From Pseudomonas iridis (GTDB lineage: Bacteria; Pseudomonadota; Gammaproteobacteria; Pseudomonadales; Pseudomonadaceae): a stretch of 64,000 bases of DNA. Each line of letters begins with the position of its first letter. Positions within the stretch are counted from its first letter, which is position 1. The stretch is from NCBI RefSeq assembly GCF_017980685.1, contig NZ_JACXXO010000007.1:186001-250000 (forward strand), in the 5' to 3' direction. The translations under genes and the position numbers were made by a program. The notes below the pieces were generated by a model. That model saw nothing but the letters and a program-made list of their open reading frames with translations. It was not told the origin of the DNA and ran no database searches. Below are positions 32,956-41,524 of the stretch, piece by piece.

Positions 32956-33927
32956 ATGCAGCATCTCGATCTGCAAGTGGTGCGCCGCGCGCTGGAGTGG
33001 TCGGTGGCGGGGCAGCGCATCTGGCTCTGCACCGTGCTGACTACCTACGGCTCGGCACCGCGTGCGCCGGGTTCGCTGCTGGCGGTGAATGAAGGTGGGC
33101 AGTGGATCGGGTCGCTGTCCGGCGGTTGCGTCGAGGAAGATTTTCTCGAGCGCGTCGCCGAAGGTGCGTTTCTCGATGCGGTCAATGTCGTGCGTTACGG
33201 TGAAGGCGACGATCCGCGCTCGCGGGTCAGCCTGCCCTGTGGTGGCATTCTCGATGTGCTGGTAGAGAAATTTGACGCCGACTGCGACGTCCAGGCGCAT
33301 CTGCGCGAATTGGAGTCGGCGCTGCTCGGTCAGCGTCGATTGATTCGCGAGGTCGATCTGGCCAGCGGTGCGCGCAACCTGTTCGCTGATCGTGAGCAGG
33401 GTGCGCGTATCGAGCGGGAGATTGATCGGGTGCGGATCCGCATCGGTGCGGCGCAGCGTTTGTTGCTCGCCGGGTATTCCAGCGTGGCGCAGGCGTGCGC
33501 CGAGTTTGCGGTCGGCCTCGGTTTCGAAGTGATCCTCTGCGATCCGCGCGATGAAGTGCTCGAAGGCGTGGTGCTCAGTGGCGTGGAAATTCGTCGGCAA
33601 CTGCCGTCGGTGTTCATTGCCGATGGCGGTTGCCATCGAGATACCGCGGTCGTGGCGCTGACCCATGACCCGCGCATCGACGATCTGGCGATGATGGAAG
33701 CGGTACGTACCGAAGCGTTCTACATCGGCGTGATGGGCTCGCTGCAGACTTCGCAGAAACGCTTCGAGCGTTTGCGTCGGATTGGCGGGCTGGGGGAGGG
33801 CGAGTTGGCACGGATACATGCACCGATCGGTCTTAACCTTGGCAGCAAGACGCCGGCGGAAATTGCGTTGGCGGTGCTGGCGGATATCTTGCGCATACGC
33901 AGTGGAATTGCTCGGGATCAGCTCTGA
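32956..33927 (+). CDS. XdhC/CoxI-family molybdenum cofactor maturation protein
   Basis: A 323-residue cytoplasmic XdhC-type protein: N-terminal XdhC/CoxI domain with GSAPRAPGSLLAV and GGCVEEDFLE, and a C-terminal Rossmann domain (LLLAGYSSVAQACAEFA, FYIGVMGS). XdhC proteins bind molybdenum cofactor, promote its sulfuration and insert it into the partner hydroxylase. It starts one base after the cytochrome stop, closing the four-gene operon. Confidence 0.92.
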   Translation: MQHLDLQVVRRALEWSVAGQRIWLCTVLTTYGSAPRAPGSLLAVNEGGQWIGSLSGGCVEEDFLERVAEGAFLDAVNVVRYGEGDDPRSRVSLPCGGILDVLVEKFDADCDVQAHLRELESALLGQRRLIREVDLASGARNLFADREQGARIEREIDRVRIRIGAAQRLLLAGYSSVAQACAEFAVGLGFEVILCDPRDEVLEGVVLSGVEIRRQLPSVFIADGGCHRDTAVVALTHDPRIDDLAMMEAVRTEAFYIGVMGSLQTSQKRFERLRRIGGLGEGELARIHAPIGLNLGSKTPAEIALAVLADILRIRSGIARDQL

Positions 33928-33947
33928 TATTGAGTGGCAGATGTCAT

Positions 33948-33977
33948 TGTGGCGAGAGAGCGTGCTCCCTCGCCACA
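33948..33977. repeat. REP-type hairpin between convergent xdhC-like and puuB-like genes
   Basis: Stem TGTGGCGAG/CTCGCCACA around a 12-base loop containing GCGTGCTCC. It matches another common REP core of fluorescent pseudomonads. There is no T tract. Confidence 0.7.
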
Positions 33978-34009
33978 GTTGCTTCTGAAGAATGACGCGG
34001 GGCGTTTGA

Positions 34010-35293
34010 TCAGAAACCGTATTTGTCGCGCAACCCGTAATACCAGGCCCCCAGCGCTGCAAACGGCGTGCGCAGCAGTTGCCCTCCCGGGAACGGATAG
34101 TGCGGCAGATCAGCAAACGCATCGAAACGCTCCGCCTGACCACGCAATGCCTCGGCCAACACTTTGCCGGCCAGATGCGTGTACGTCACACCATGACCAC
34201 TGCAACCCTGCGAGTAATAGATGTTGTCGCCCAGGCGTCCAACCTGCGGCAAGCGCGACAGGGTCAGCAGGAAGTTTCCGGTCCAGGCGTAATCAATCTT
34301 CACGTCCTTGAGCTGCGGGAACGCCTTGAGCATTTTCGGGCGGATGATCGCTTCGATGTTTGCCGGATCCCGTGCGCCATACACCACGCCGCCGCCGAAG
34401 ATCAGGCGCTTGTCGCCCGTCAGGCGGTAGTAGTCGAGAAGGTAATTGCAGTCTTCGACACAGTAATCCTGTGGCAGCAGGGTTTTCGCCAGTTCATCGC
34501 CCAACGGTTCAGTAGTGATCACCTGAGTGCCGCACGGCATCGATTTGGCCGCCAGTTCCGGCACCAGATTGCCGAGGTAGGCGTTACCGGCGACGATGAT
34601 GAACTTGGCCCTGACCTTGCCCTGGGGAGTATGAACCACTGGATTGGCACCGCGCTCGATACGCACGGCGGGCGATTGCTCATAGATAGCGCCGCCAAGC
34701 GATTCGACTGCTGCGGCTTCGCCTAGCGCAAGGTTTAGCGGGTGAATGTGGCCGCCACTCATGTCGAGCATGCCGCCGACGTATTGATCGCAGGCCACGA
34801 CCTCACGAATACGACGTTGATCAAGCAATTCAAGCTGCGTATGGCCGAAGCGTTCCCACAGACGCTTTTGCGACTCCAGGTGGCCCATCTGCTTGGCTGA
34901 CAGCGCCGCGAACACGCCGCCGTCCTTCAGATCGCACTGTATGTTGTACTTGGCGACGCGCTCGCGAATGATCCGGCTGCCTTCGAAGGCCATGTGGCCG
35001 AGCAGTTGCGCTTGCTTCGGGCCGACGGTGCGTTCGATCACATCGATGTCGCGGCTATAGCTGTTAACAATCTGACCGCCGTTGCGTCCCGATGCGCCGA
35101 AACCGACCTTGGCTGCTTCCAGCACGGTCACGCGAAAACCGCTCTCCAGCAGAAACAGGGCGGAGGACAACCCGGTATACCCGGCACCAATCACGCAGAC
35201 ATCCGTCTCCACATCATCCTGCAAGGCCGGACGAGCCGGTACGGCATTGGCCGACGCAGCGTAATAAGACTCTGGGTAAAGGGTGTTCGCCAT
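34010..35293 (-). CDS. puuB: PuuB-like gamma-glutamylputrescine oxidase
   Basis: A 427-residue FAD-dependent amine oxidase of the DAO family. The dinucleotide motif is VIGAGYTGLSSALFLLESG near residue 34, followed by GFGASGRNGGQIVNSYSRDI, and DMSGGHIHPLNLALGEA and VVYGARDP further on. It aligns along its length with E. coli PuuB, which oxidises gamma-glutamylputrescine in putrescine catabolism. No other puu gene is adjacent, so the exact amine is inferred. It converges on the molybdenum hydroxylase operon and is transcribed away from tRNA-Val. Confidence 0.82.
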   Translation of the reverse strand: MANTLYPESYYAASANAVPARPALQDDVETDVCVIGAGYTGLSSALFLLESGFRVTVLEAAKVGFGASGRNGGQIVNSYSRDIDVIERTVGPKQAQLLGHMAFEGSRIIRERVAKYNIQCDLKDGGVFAALSAKQMGHLESQKRLWERFGHTQLELLDQRRIREVVACDQYVGGMLDMSGGHIHPLNLALGEAAAVESLGGAIYEQSPAVRIERGANPVVHTPQGKVRAKFIIVAGNAYLGNLVPELAAKSMPCGTQVITTEPLGDELAKTLLPQDYCVEDCNYLLDYYRLTGDKRLIFGGGVVYGARDPANIEAIIRPKMLKAFPQLKDVKIDYAWTGNFLLTLSRLPQVGRLGDNIYYSQGCSGHGVTYTHLAGKVLAEALRGQAERFDAFADLPHYPFPGGQLLRTPFAALGAWYYGLRDKYGF

Positions 35294-35475
35294 CCTGCAG
35301 CCTCTGTTTAATATATTTTACGAGTGCGCCGATCCTACTCGAGTTGAAAAACCTCCGCCAGCCACTGAAAATCTCCGTTGCTGAGCGGAAATTAAATATT
35401 TTGCATATTCATAGGGTTAGGTGAAAAAAAGGTGTTGACACCCCTCCGGAATTCCGTAGAATGCCGCCTCACAGC

Positions 35476-35552
35476 AGGCACGTAGCTCAGTTGGTTAGAG
35501 CACCACCTTGACATGGTGGGGGTCGTTGGTTCGAGTCCAATCGCGCCTACCA
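35476..35552 (+). tRNA. tRNA-Val (GAC), island attachment site
   Basis: A 77-base cloverleaf with D arm GCTCAGTTGGTTAGAGC, anticodon stem CCACC/GGTGG, anticodon GAC in TTGACAT, T loop TTCGAGT and encoded CCA. The acceptor AGGCACG/CGCGCCT has one non-pair, A5 with C68. From the anticodon stem on, the sequence is repeated exactly at 41525, marking the island insertion. Confidence 0.95.
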
Positions 35553-35618
35553 AACAAAATCCGCTCTGCTGGGCGGTCTAGAAGGGCTCACCGAAAGGTG
35601 GGCCCTTTTTTGTTGTCT
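35505..35618 (+). repeat. attL: left 114-bp direct repeat
   Basis: It runs from the 5' strand of the tRNA-Val anticodon stem through CCA, the following spacer and the terminator. It is identical base for base to 41525-41638; the flanking bases on both sides differ. Confidence 0.95.
35584..35611 (+). terminator. tRNA-Val terminator inside attL
   Basis: Stem GGGCTCACC/GGTGGGCCC with a GAAA loop and six T. A second identical copy lies in attR at 41604-41631. Confidence 0.9.
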
Positions 35619-36120
35619 TGGATTTCTTCAGAACGTTCACAAAATATAGGGTTCATTCACACTGGGCAATGTGAACGCCTAAAAACCCTTTTCTGGGCTG
35701 CGATTCTTATGCATGTCGTGGGGGGGGCATTGTGTTCGATGTGGTTTGGTGAACGTGTGATGTGATAGCGGCCAGCCACAGCGGGAATACTGTGTGCCGG
35801 GGTGTGGCTGCTGGGGTCGCCTCCTATCTTTAAGTCCTTGATTATTCAAGGATTTATCAGCTTAAAAACTCGAAGTGTGACAGCGTGTAGGTACACATAG
35901 GTGGTGCACTGCGCTGGCAATCATGCCTTAACCGTTTTTAATCGCCAATCCAATACTTTACATAGGTGCGTTCGGATACTTGTGGCGCCTTGTGAAAAGC
36001 ACGCAAGCCAGTATCCCTTAGGTTTATTGCGCGAATCCCCGTTGATCAAGCTCTCCAAGGCCGTACCGTTCCTGGATAGCACGTAATCACCGTGCCTACG
36101 GCTGTTACCTTCACCGGATT
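35619..36120. other. left non-coding arm of the island
   Basis: I see no convincing gene in these 502 bases. They contain clustered GTTCAC/GTGAAC words at 35634-35672, an inverted repeat AGCCACA/TGTGGCT near 35775-35812, and the palindrome TCCTTGA-TTAT-TCAAGGA at 35835-35852. These could be integrase arm sites or operators; that is a guess. Confidence 0.4.
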
Positions 36121-36606
36121 TCAAGCTGGGTTGCGGCGTTTTAACTCATCCGCACAAGCGAGGGCTTCTCGCAGAATGGCCGCGTTTTCAGCAAACGAAT
36201 CAGGATCGTTCGTACCTTCATACAGACTGCCACCGGGCCCCGCATCTATGATGAAGCTGTCGGCATATTGGTAGAATTTCACCACAAGTTGAGCATCTTT
36301 TAGTTTCAGTGCTCCAAGCTTGGTTACGCTGTTGATGTAGATACGGCAGTAGTGCTCAGGTACTCTGACTCGAAACGTGGTGGTATCTCGCTGCTCTTCC
36401 TCTTTTTCGCGTAGTTCGTTGGCGGTTTCTTCAAGCTCCTCTACATACCGACGCGTAGTCGCTATCTCGCGTAATGCTAGAATTTCGGCAACCAACGCCA
36501 CCTTTATCGCCTCGCGTTCGTGGTGTGTCCTCCATAGCCATGTTGCAACGGTTGCACAGATGGGAAGGGCGATGCCGAATAGCGTGATGATCTGTGAAAC
36601 ATCCAT
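36121..36606 (-). CDS. hypothetical membrane-anchored coiled-coil protein
   Basis: A 161-residue protein of no family I recognise. Residues ~5-25 (IITLFGIALPICATVATWLW) form one membrane helix. Residues ~33-75 are a heptad-rich, strongly charged coiled coil (EELEETANELREKEEEQRD), followed by a soluble C-terminal domain with a HYCRIYIN segment. It is island cargo, divergent from the ATPase gene across ~300 bases in which I see no other gene. The ribosome site is weak. A membrane tether or sensor role for the neighbouring ATPase is possible but unsupported. Confidence 0.65.
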   Translation of the reverse strand: MDVSQIITLFGIALPICATVATWLWRTHHEREAIKVALVAEILALREIATTRRYVEELEETANELREKEEEQRDTTTFRVRVPEHYCRIYINSVTKLGALKLKDAQLVVKFYQYADSFIIDAGPGGSLYEGTNDPDSFAENAAILREALACADELKRRNPA

Positions 36607-36947
36607 GTTATGGCTCTGCTGCTTTGATAGCCTGTATCCTATCTGGTAGGTAGGGCTTGCGTCTTCTTAAATGCTTACCTACAAACGCTTCCCAAGCTAG
36701 GGTTGGGTATGGCACATTGCTACGGCGTTACAATGTATCCATCCATGGTTGATGTATAGTTCAGTCAGTGAAAAGCCTTGAATGGTAGTACGCTCTGATC
36801 ATATTTAGCTGCCTGAGTGTTCTCTTGGCGTTAAAGGCAGGGCAGGGGAAGGCGCCGGGTGGAGTAGAATCCGTAATTTATGAATAGCATTGGATGAGTC
36901 ATAAAATGGCGAAAAGCGCGGTTTCAGGTATCCCCACCTTCTGAGAA

Positions 36948-38363
36948 GTGGCAGCTGAAGATGATGCCATTCTTGAGTATTTCGTTCAGACTGATTCTGT
37001 AAGTACAGTCGTTGACGGTAATAAGTTCCTGATTCTTGGTCGTAAGGGTTCTGGAAAAACTGCTTTGTTTCGCTATTTCAATAAAAAGCAGCCGCAAGGT
37101 AGCCTCTCGCTCGCATTGAATCTCCGGGGTTACCCTTGGGCAATGCACGCTAAGCGTGGTGATCCTGATGCCGCGACGGCTGAGCAATATGAGGCAAGCT
37201 GGAAATATGTGATTGTTACCGAGTTCGCACAAATGGTGTTGTCTAAGGTTACCGGCACCTCTGAGTGGACTAGCGAAGTTAAGAGTCTTCGTGCGTTCTT
37301 CCAAAAAAACTATGGTGGTACGAATGTAACCCTCGAAGACATTCTGCGGCCATCCTCGCTTGAGCTGTCAAAGACTTCTTTTGAGCCAACTATTCTTGGA
37401 TGCAAGCTCTTATCGGTCAGCCTTGAACGAACTGGTTCTCAGTCTGGACTTTCACGCGAGCTGAACGCGTTGTCGGATGCTATATATGAAGCGGCTTCTT
37501 ATGTTAGCCAGAGGGAACAGCTCGACAAGATTTTGATCCATTTCGATGAGCTTGATCAAGGGATGGTTGATTTCAATGAGCAGCGTCAGTTAATGCTCAT
37601 CGGCCTTATATTGGCTTGTCGGAGTATTAATCAGCAGTCCATAAAAAGTGCCGTTAACGTTAAATCCATCGTGTATTTACGTACGGATATGTGGGAACGC
37701 TTGTCGTTTTCTGATAAGAATAAAATTACTATGACCAATCTGGCTGAGATCAAGTGGAATGAGCAGTCTCTCAAAAGCCTGCTTGATCTCCGAATCAATA
37801 AGTATATTCCTGGCGCCTCTTGGATTGATATATGTGATGATGATTTGATGCGTGGGCGACAGCCAAAGCTTACACACATTATAGCTCGGACTTTTGATCG
37901 CCCGCGTGACGTAATCAGTTTTATGAATACCTTGTTGGAAGTATCTACACCGCGGCGATCAGCTGCAGGCGAGTCTCAGCAGTTTACCAATAAAGATGTT
38001 GTGGCGGCTCGTCCTGACTATTCCAATTATCTGAAGGCTGAGCTTGATGACGAAATTAAACCCCATTGGCCAAGTTGGGATGAGGCGCTTCAAGTTATAT
38101 CTGGTTTAGGAAAGCTTTCCTTCACTAAGGCTTCATTTGAAGCTGCTTATAATATAACACGCTTGGCTAAAAACTTCTCCAGCGAAGAAGCTATGGAGAT
38201 ACTATATGATTTCTCTGTAATTGGGACATATAGTGTGCAATCTGGATATGGGGGAAGTGAGTGGGTCTTTAGATATAAAGTGCGGAAGGCGAAGTGGGAT
38301 GAGAATGCCAGCACTTTCAAACTGCACTTGGGTCTTAAAGAGCACGCTCGTGTTAATGAGTAG
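36948..38363 (+). CDS. Sll1717-type P-loop ATPase, candidate defence protein
   Basis: A 471-residue P-loop NTPase. Walker A is GRKGSGKT at residues 31-38 and Walker B is ILIHFDELD at 195-203; the HFDELD form is typical of the Sll1717 P-loop ATPase family. The GTG start at 36948 has no good ribosome site. An in-frame ATG at 36906, preceded by GGATGAG, reads MAKSAVSGIPTF, then TGA at 36942-36944, then straight into this protein. Relatives begin with a similar F-x-[EV]-A-E-x-D segment, so the original start was probably 36906 and the TGA a nonsense change. The gene may therefore be weakly expressed or dead. It is AT-rich island cargo, convergent with the RES gene. Confidence 0.75.
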   Translation: MAAEDDAILEYFVQTDSVSTVVDGNKFLILGRKGSGKTALFRYFNKKQPQGSLSLALNLRGYPWAMHAKRGDPDAATAEQYEASWKYVIVTEFAQMVLSKVTGTSEWTSEVKSLRAFFQKNYGGTNVTLEDILRPSSLELSKTSFEPTILGCKLLSVSLERTGSQSGLSRELNALSDAIYEAASYVSQREQLDKILIHFDELDQGMVDFNEQRQLMLIGLILACRSINQQSIKSAVNVKSIVYLRTDMWERLSFSDKNKITMTNLAEIKWNEQSLKSLLDLRINKYIPGASWIDICDDDLMRGRQPKLTHIIARTFDRPRDVISFMNTLLEVSTPRRSAAGESQQFTNKDVVAARPDYSNYLKAELDDEIKPHWPSWDEALQVISGLGKLSFTKASFEAAYNITRLAKNFSSEEAMEILYDFSVIGTYSVQSGYGGSEWVFRYKVRKAKWDENASTFKLHLGLKEHARVNE

Positions 38364-38389
38364 TGTCTCTGATTAATCAGATCGATTCG

Positions 38390-38545
38390 TTAACTGTCGA
38401 TTGCCGTAGAGGTAGCAATCTCATTTCCATTCTCAGAAAACCACTTGGTCATCTCCTCGATAGCCGAAGCTAAGGCATATTGATTCTAGAGAACCAGCGT
38501 TAGTGCGTTTGCTGTGACTAAATTGGGTTTTGAAGCCTCTGGCAT
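38390..38545 (-). pseudogene. small ORF of 51 codons broken by an in-frame TAG
   Basis: Reading the minus strand from the ATG at 38545 gives MPEASKPNLVTANALTLVL, TAG at codon 20, then NQYALASAIEEMTKWFSENG and 11 more residues to TAA. AAGGG lies seven bases before the ATG. The sequence resembles small Pseudomonas accessory proteins with LVTANALTLVLQNQ-type cores, so the TAG probably replaces CAG. It lies 52 bases downstream of the RES gene on the same strand and may be a decayed operon partner. Family membership is from memory. Confidence 0.5.
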
Positions 38546-38597
38546 GGTTGTGCCCTTGAATTCAGCAAGACTGGTCTGTCAGGTGGCCGTGGAAATA

Positions 38598-39917
38598 TTA
38601 ATATTTGCGGAATGATACCCCATGGTCATAAGTATCATAACTGACCCCGGTGACTTCATGAATAGCTAGAGAGTCACGATCAAGTCGAAGTGCGGGAGGC
38701 AAAGCTTCGAAAGTTTGGATGAGATCCTCTTGGGGAGAAAGTGATTCATGAAGCGTGGGGCTGATCCAGGAGTCGTGCGATTCGTCATCGTACTCCCAGA
38801 GTTCAAAGTGTGATTTTCCTTTCTCGCTTTCGGCAGAAAAACAAACTAAGGAGCACTTCGCGAATAATATTACATTGCGGTCGATTGAGGCGTTCTTGTC
38901 CGTTTGACTAGACGAAAAAATAAGTCCATCAATGTTCAGTTTGGGATGAGTGGCTAAGAAGTCCGCTATTGCTTGAGTGATTAAATAGCCCTCGTCGGCG
39001 GCTTCAGGCATTATTGGCATAGTTAACTTATCTTCCAGCAATTGTAGGAATCTGTGGCGAGCCTCAAGCTCACGAGTCGCAGGATCAAACAAGCTAAGTT
39101 TTGAAGAAGGATCGATCTCCGATAGCTTCTTTAGATCAAGTAATCTAACATCTCTGGTAATGTTGAACGAACTGGTTACGACGTAACTTCCTACGGGTGG
39201 GCGGACCTCCGCAATCGCAATGTGTTTATGAGTCGCGCCATAGAAAACGGGGATTCCCTTAGCGTTCATCCTGCCCGCAGTTGCGAGTTCGCTTGGTGGC
39301 GGCCCAAGCGCCCGTTCAGGATGACTTAGCTCGCTTTGCATTTTTTTAGCGGACTGGAATACCCGCGCTCTAAATAAATTGTTGATTTGTTTGTTAGGGC
39401 CCGCAGTGATGATTGCGGAGGCGGCATTATCATCAAAAAGTGGAGAAAATATTTTTTCCAACGTTCCTGCTACAAGCGGGTTAACCAAGCGTGCTGTACT
39501 TTTCAGGCTTTTCTCCAAGCGTACCCACTCGTGGTTTAATTCAGTTGGGAGGTTCGAGTGACGAATAAAATAAGGGTCTTCTCCGAAACGATGTTCGTGT
39601 GAACTCCAATCGAACCACTCATCAGAAATGAGTTCCGCGAGTTCTGGTGTCGCGTCAGGCGAAATAAAGCTTTGGAGTATCTCTTCAAGTGTTTCGCCGT
39701 CTGGCGAGTAGTCATAAATCACTACTGCCGGGTTTTGGCTGCTGCATTCGTAGAAGTCGTCCAACATTTTTTCGAAAATAAATACAAATTCATCCAGCTC
39801 AACTGTGATTGACCTGCTGTCACAAAAATCGCATTCGCTGCCGGATACACCTGTTTCATTAATTAGCTTCTTCAGGTAGTTATCAATTACACATGAGGTA
39901 CAGATTCTGGAGCTCAT
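38598..39917 (-). CDS. zinc-ribbon (HEPN/RES N-terminal) plus RES-domain protein
   Basis: A 439-residue protein. The N-terminus has a C4 zinc ribbon (CTSC at 6-9, CDFC at 29-32) like the HEPN/RES N-terminal domain. Residues ~180-365 form a RES domain: NLFRARVF, Arg216 in AGRMNAKGIPVFY, Glu237 in AIAEVRP, and Ser in GLIFSSSQT near 335. These are the Arg, Glu and Ser that name the family. RES toxins such as MbcT and ParT act on NAD+ or transfer ADP-ribose. No Xre-type antitoxin gene is adjacent. The ATG at 39917 with AGGAA is preferred to GTG at 39947. AT-rich island cargo; probable NAD-directed effector, inferred. Confidence 0.78.
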   Translation of the reverse strand: MSSRICTSCVIDNYLKKLINETGVSGSECDFCDSRSITVELDEFVFIFEKMLDDFYECSSQNPAVVIYDYSPDGETLEEILQSFISPDATPELAELISDEWFDWSSHEHRFGEDPYFIRHSNLPTELNHEWVRLEKSLKSTARLVNPLVAGTLEKIFSPLFDDNAASAIITAGPNKQINNLFRARVFQSAKKMQSELSHPERALGPPPSELATAGRMNAKGIPVFYGATHKHIAIAEVRPPVGSYVVTSSFNITRDVRLLDLKKLSEIDPSSKLSLFDPATRELEARHRFLQLLEDKLTMPIMPEAADEGYLITQAIADFLATHPKLNIDGLIFSSSQTDKNASIDRNVILFAKCSLVCFSAESEKGKSHFELWEYDDESHDSWISPTLHESLSPQEDLIQTFEALPPALRLDRDSLAIHEVTGVSYDTYDHGVSFRKY

Positions 39918-40387
39918 ATAAATATATTCCTGGCGGGCCATGCCCACGGATTAAGTGCAGCATTTCTCTGGCAACATCAGATTACGCACAGACGTCGCAT
40001 CTGCCTAGAGTCAAGGGCGACGCGGGGTGGTGGCGAAAATCCAATTAGTCAGAAGCAAACCCCACGGATGTCCGTTAGCAGTCGATTCGTGCCTGAGTCA
40101 GCGGCACCAATGGACAGTAACGGACATATGACTAAGCTCGCTGTTCAAGCGCGGTGCAACTCTGCTTTTTTCAATTTGTGCACTCGCATTTAGTGCAGAT
40201 TTCGCATGAACCTGAGGCCGAGAATATCAGTCGGTGCTTTTGGGATGCTATATTTCCCGTAAGAATGGGGCGAGGTTAAGAGCCATTCCCGTGCCACGTC
40301 GCAGTCAGTGACTTAAATTGGGAAATATCACAGGCTCGAAAAAGCCGCCCGCAGGCGGCTGGTGTACGCGAGTGGGGCTTACAGCGC
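39918..40387. other. non-coding stretch with inverted repeats
   Basis: No gene is seen in 470 bases between the RES gene and the integrase end. ATGTCCGTTA (40068-40077) is mirrored by TAACGGACAT (40118-40127), and ATATTTCCC (near 40250) by GGGAAATAT (near 40320). Function unknown. Confidence 0.4.
40339..40361 (-). terminator. terminator of the integrase gene
   Basis: On the minus strand: stem AGCCGCC/GGCGGCT followed by TTTTTC, about 27 bases beyond the integrase stop. Confidence 0.75.
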
Positions 40388-41449
40388 CTAGAACACAAAC
40401 TCATGGTAAGTGGCGTTTACTTCAGCCTGTGTGATGCCAATGTAGGCCATCGTGACAGCCGGGCTGGAATGGTTCAGTACCTTGCAAATCTTCTCGATGG
40501 ACACCCCGCCGTTGTACATCAGCCAGCCACGAGTCTTTCGCATCGAATGAGTACCAAGTTGCAGGCTCATTTCGTCGCCTACGGCCTTTGAAGGCGTTTG
40601 CTACAGCGATACGGCTTACCGCCTTGCCCTTAGCCCGATTGCTGTCCACCTCGAACAGGTAAGTGTGCGTGGGGTGTGGAGCCCTGCGGCGGCCTACGAT
40701 GGTCTTAACAGAACTGTTCAGGTCAATGATGCGGGTCTTACCGGTCTTGCCTTCCTTGATCACCAGCTTGTCGCCTTGCACATCTTCGAAGGTAGGCTGA
40801 GTAGGTCACTGATACGAAGGGCAGTGTTGACCCCGAACCGCCAGATGCGTTCGTCAAGGTGCAGGCAGTCTTTTGTAAGCTTCAAGATCTCTGAGCGCCG
40901 CATAGCCGTCTCATAGGCTAGTTCGACAATCAGCTTCATGGCTGGGGATAGCTTTGCCAGAAGTCGTTCAAGCTCACCTGCACGGATTACCTTGTCGGAC
41001 GACTTGTCGGGCTTGGGTAAAGCAATGTCAGTGACTGGATTATGGATGTCGATCAGTAAGCCGCGTTTGGCGAACCGGTAGAAGCGGGACATGAACGCAA
41101 GCTGCGTCCTGCAAGTGGAAGGCTTTACCTTCTTCAGCCGCATAATTTTGAAGTCGTTGATCATCTGCGGTGTGATTTCGTGGATGGGCTGAGTAAAGTA
41201 CCTGCCCAGATGCTCTACGATTTTCAGTGCGTGGTCGTAGCTGCCTTTTCCCTTGAGCATGGTTTCGCAGTAGGTCATGCCCAGCGTATATATAGTGTGA
41301 TGCTTTCGATCTACCGTTACGGCCTCGACCTGTCTCGCCCATGATTCTGCTTCGGCCTTCGTGCTGAAGGTTTTCGACTGGGGGGATTTGCCCTTAACCC
41401 GTACCTGAGCATTCCAGTTGCCGGATGGGAGTAAGCGGAAATTTGCCAT
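40388..41449 (-). pseudogene. chimeric tyrosine integrase with two frameshifts
   Basis: The N-terminal part (from MANFRLLPSGNWNAQVRVKG at 41449) is a phage-type integrase with arm-binding, core-binding and catalytic box I (YETAMRRSEILKL). Directly after LHLDERI it joins a second box I (WRFGVNTALRISDLLSL) belonging to a different, small recombinase type. One base is missing near 40796, and one extra base near 40590 restores the first frame. The remaining segments read KEGKTGKTRIIDL, then GTHSMRKTRGWLMY and LNHSSPAVTMAYIG, which hold the catalytic H-R...H and Tyr. The intact first-frame protein stops at 40760, so the gene is probably inactive. Confidence 0.82.
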
Positions 41450-41524
41450 TTTTGACGCCTCATGATGTGAATGGGCGTTCTGAGAAATCCAAGAGCAGCA
41501 GGGCTTGGAGCTTGCTCCTAGCAG

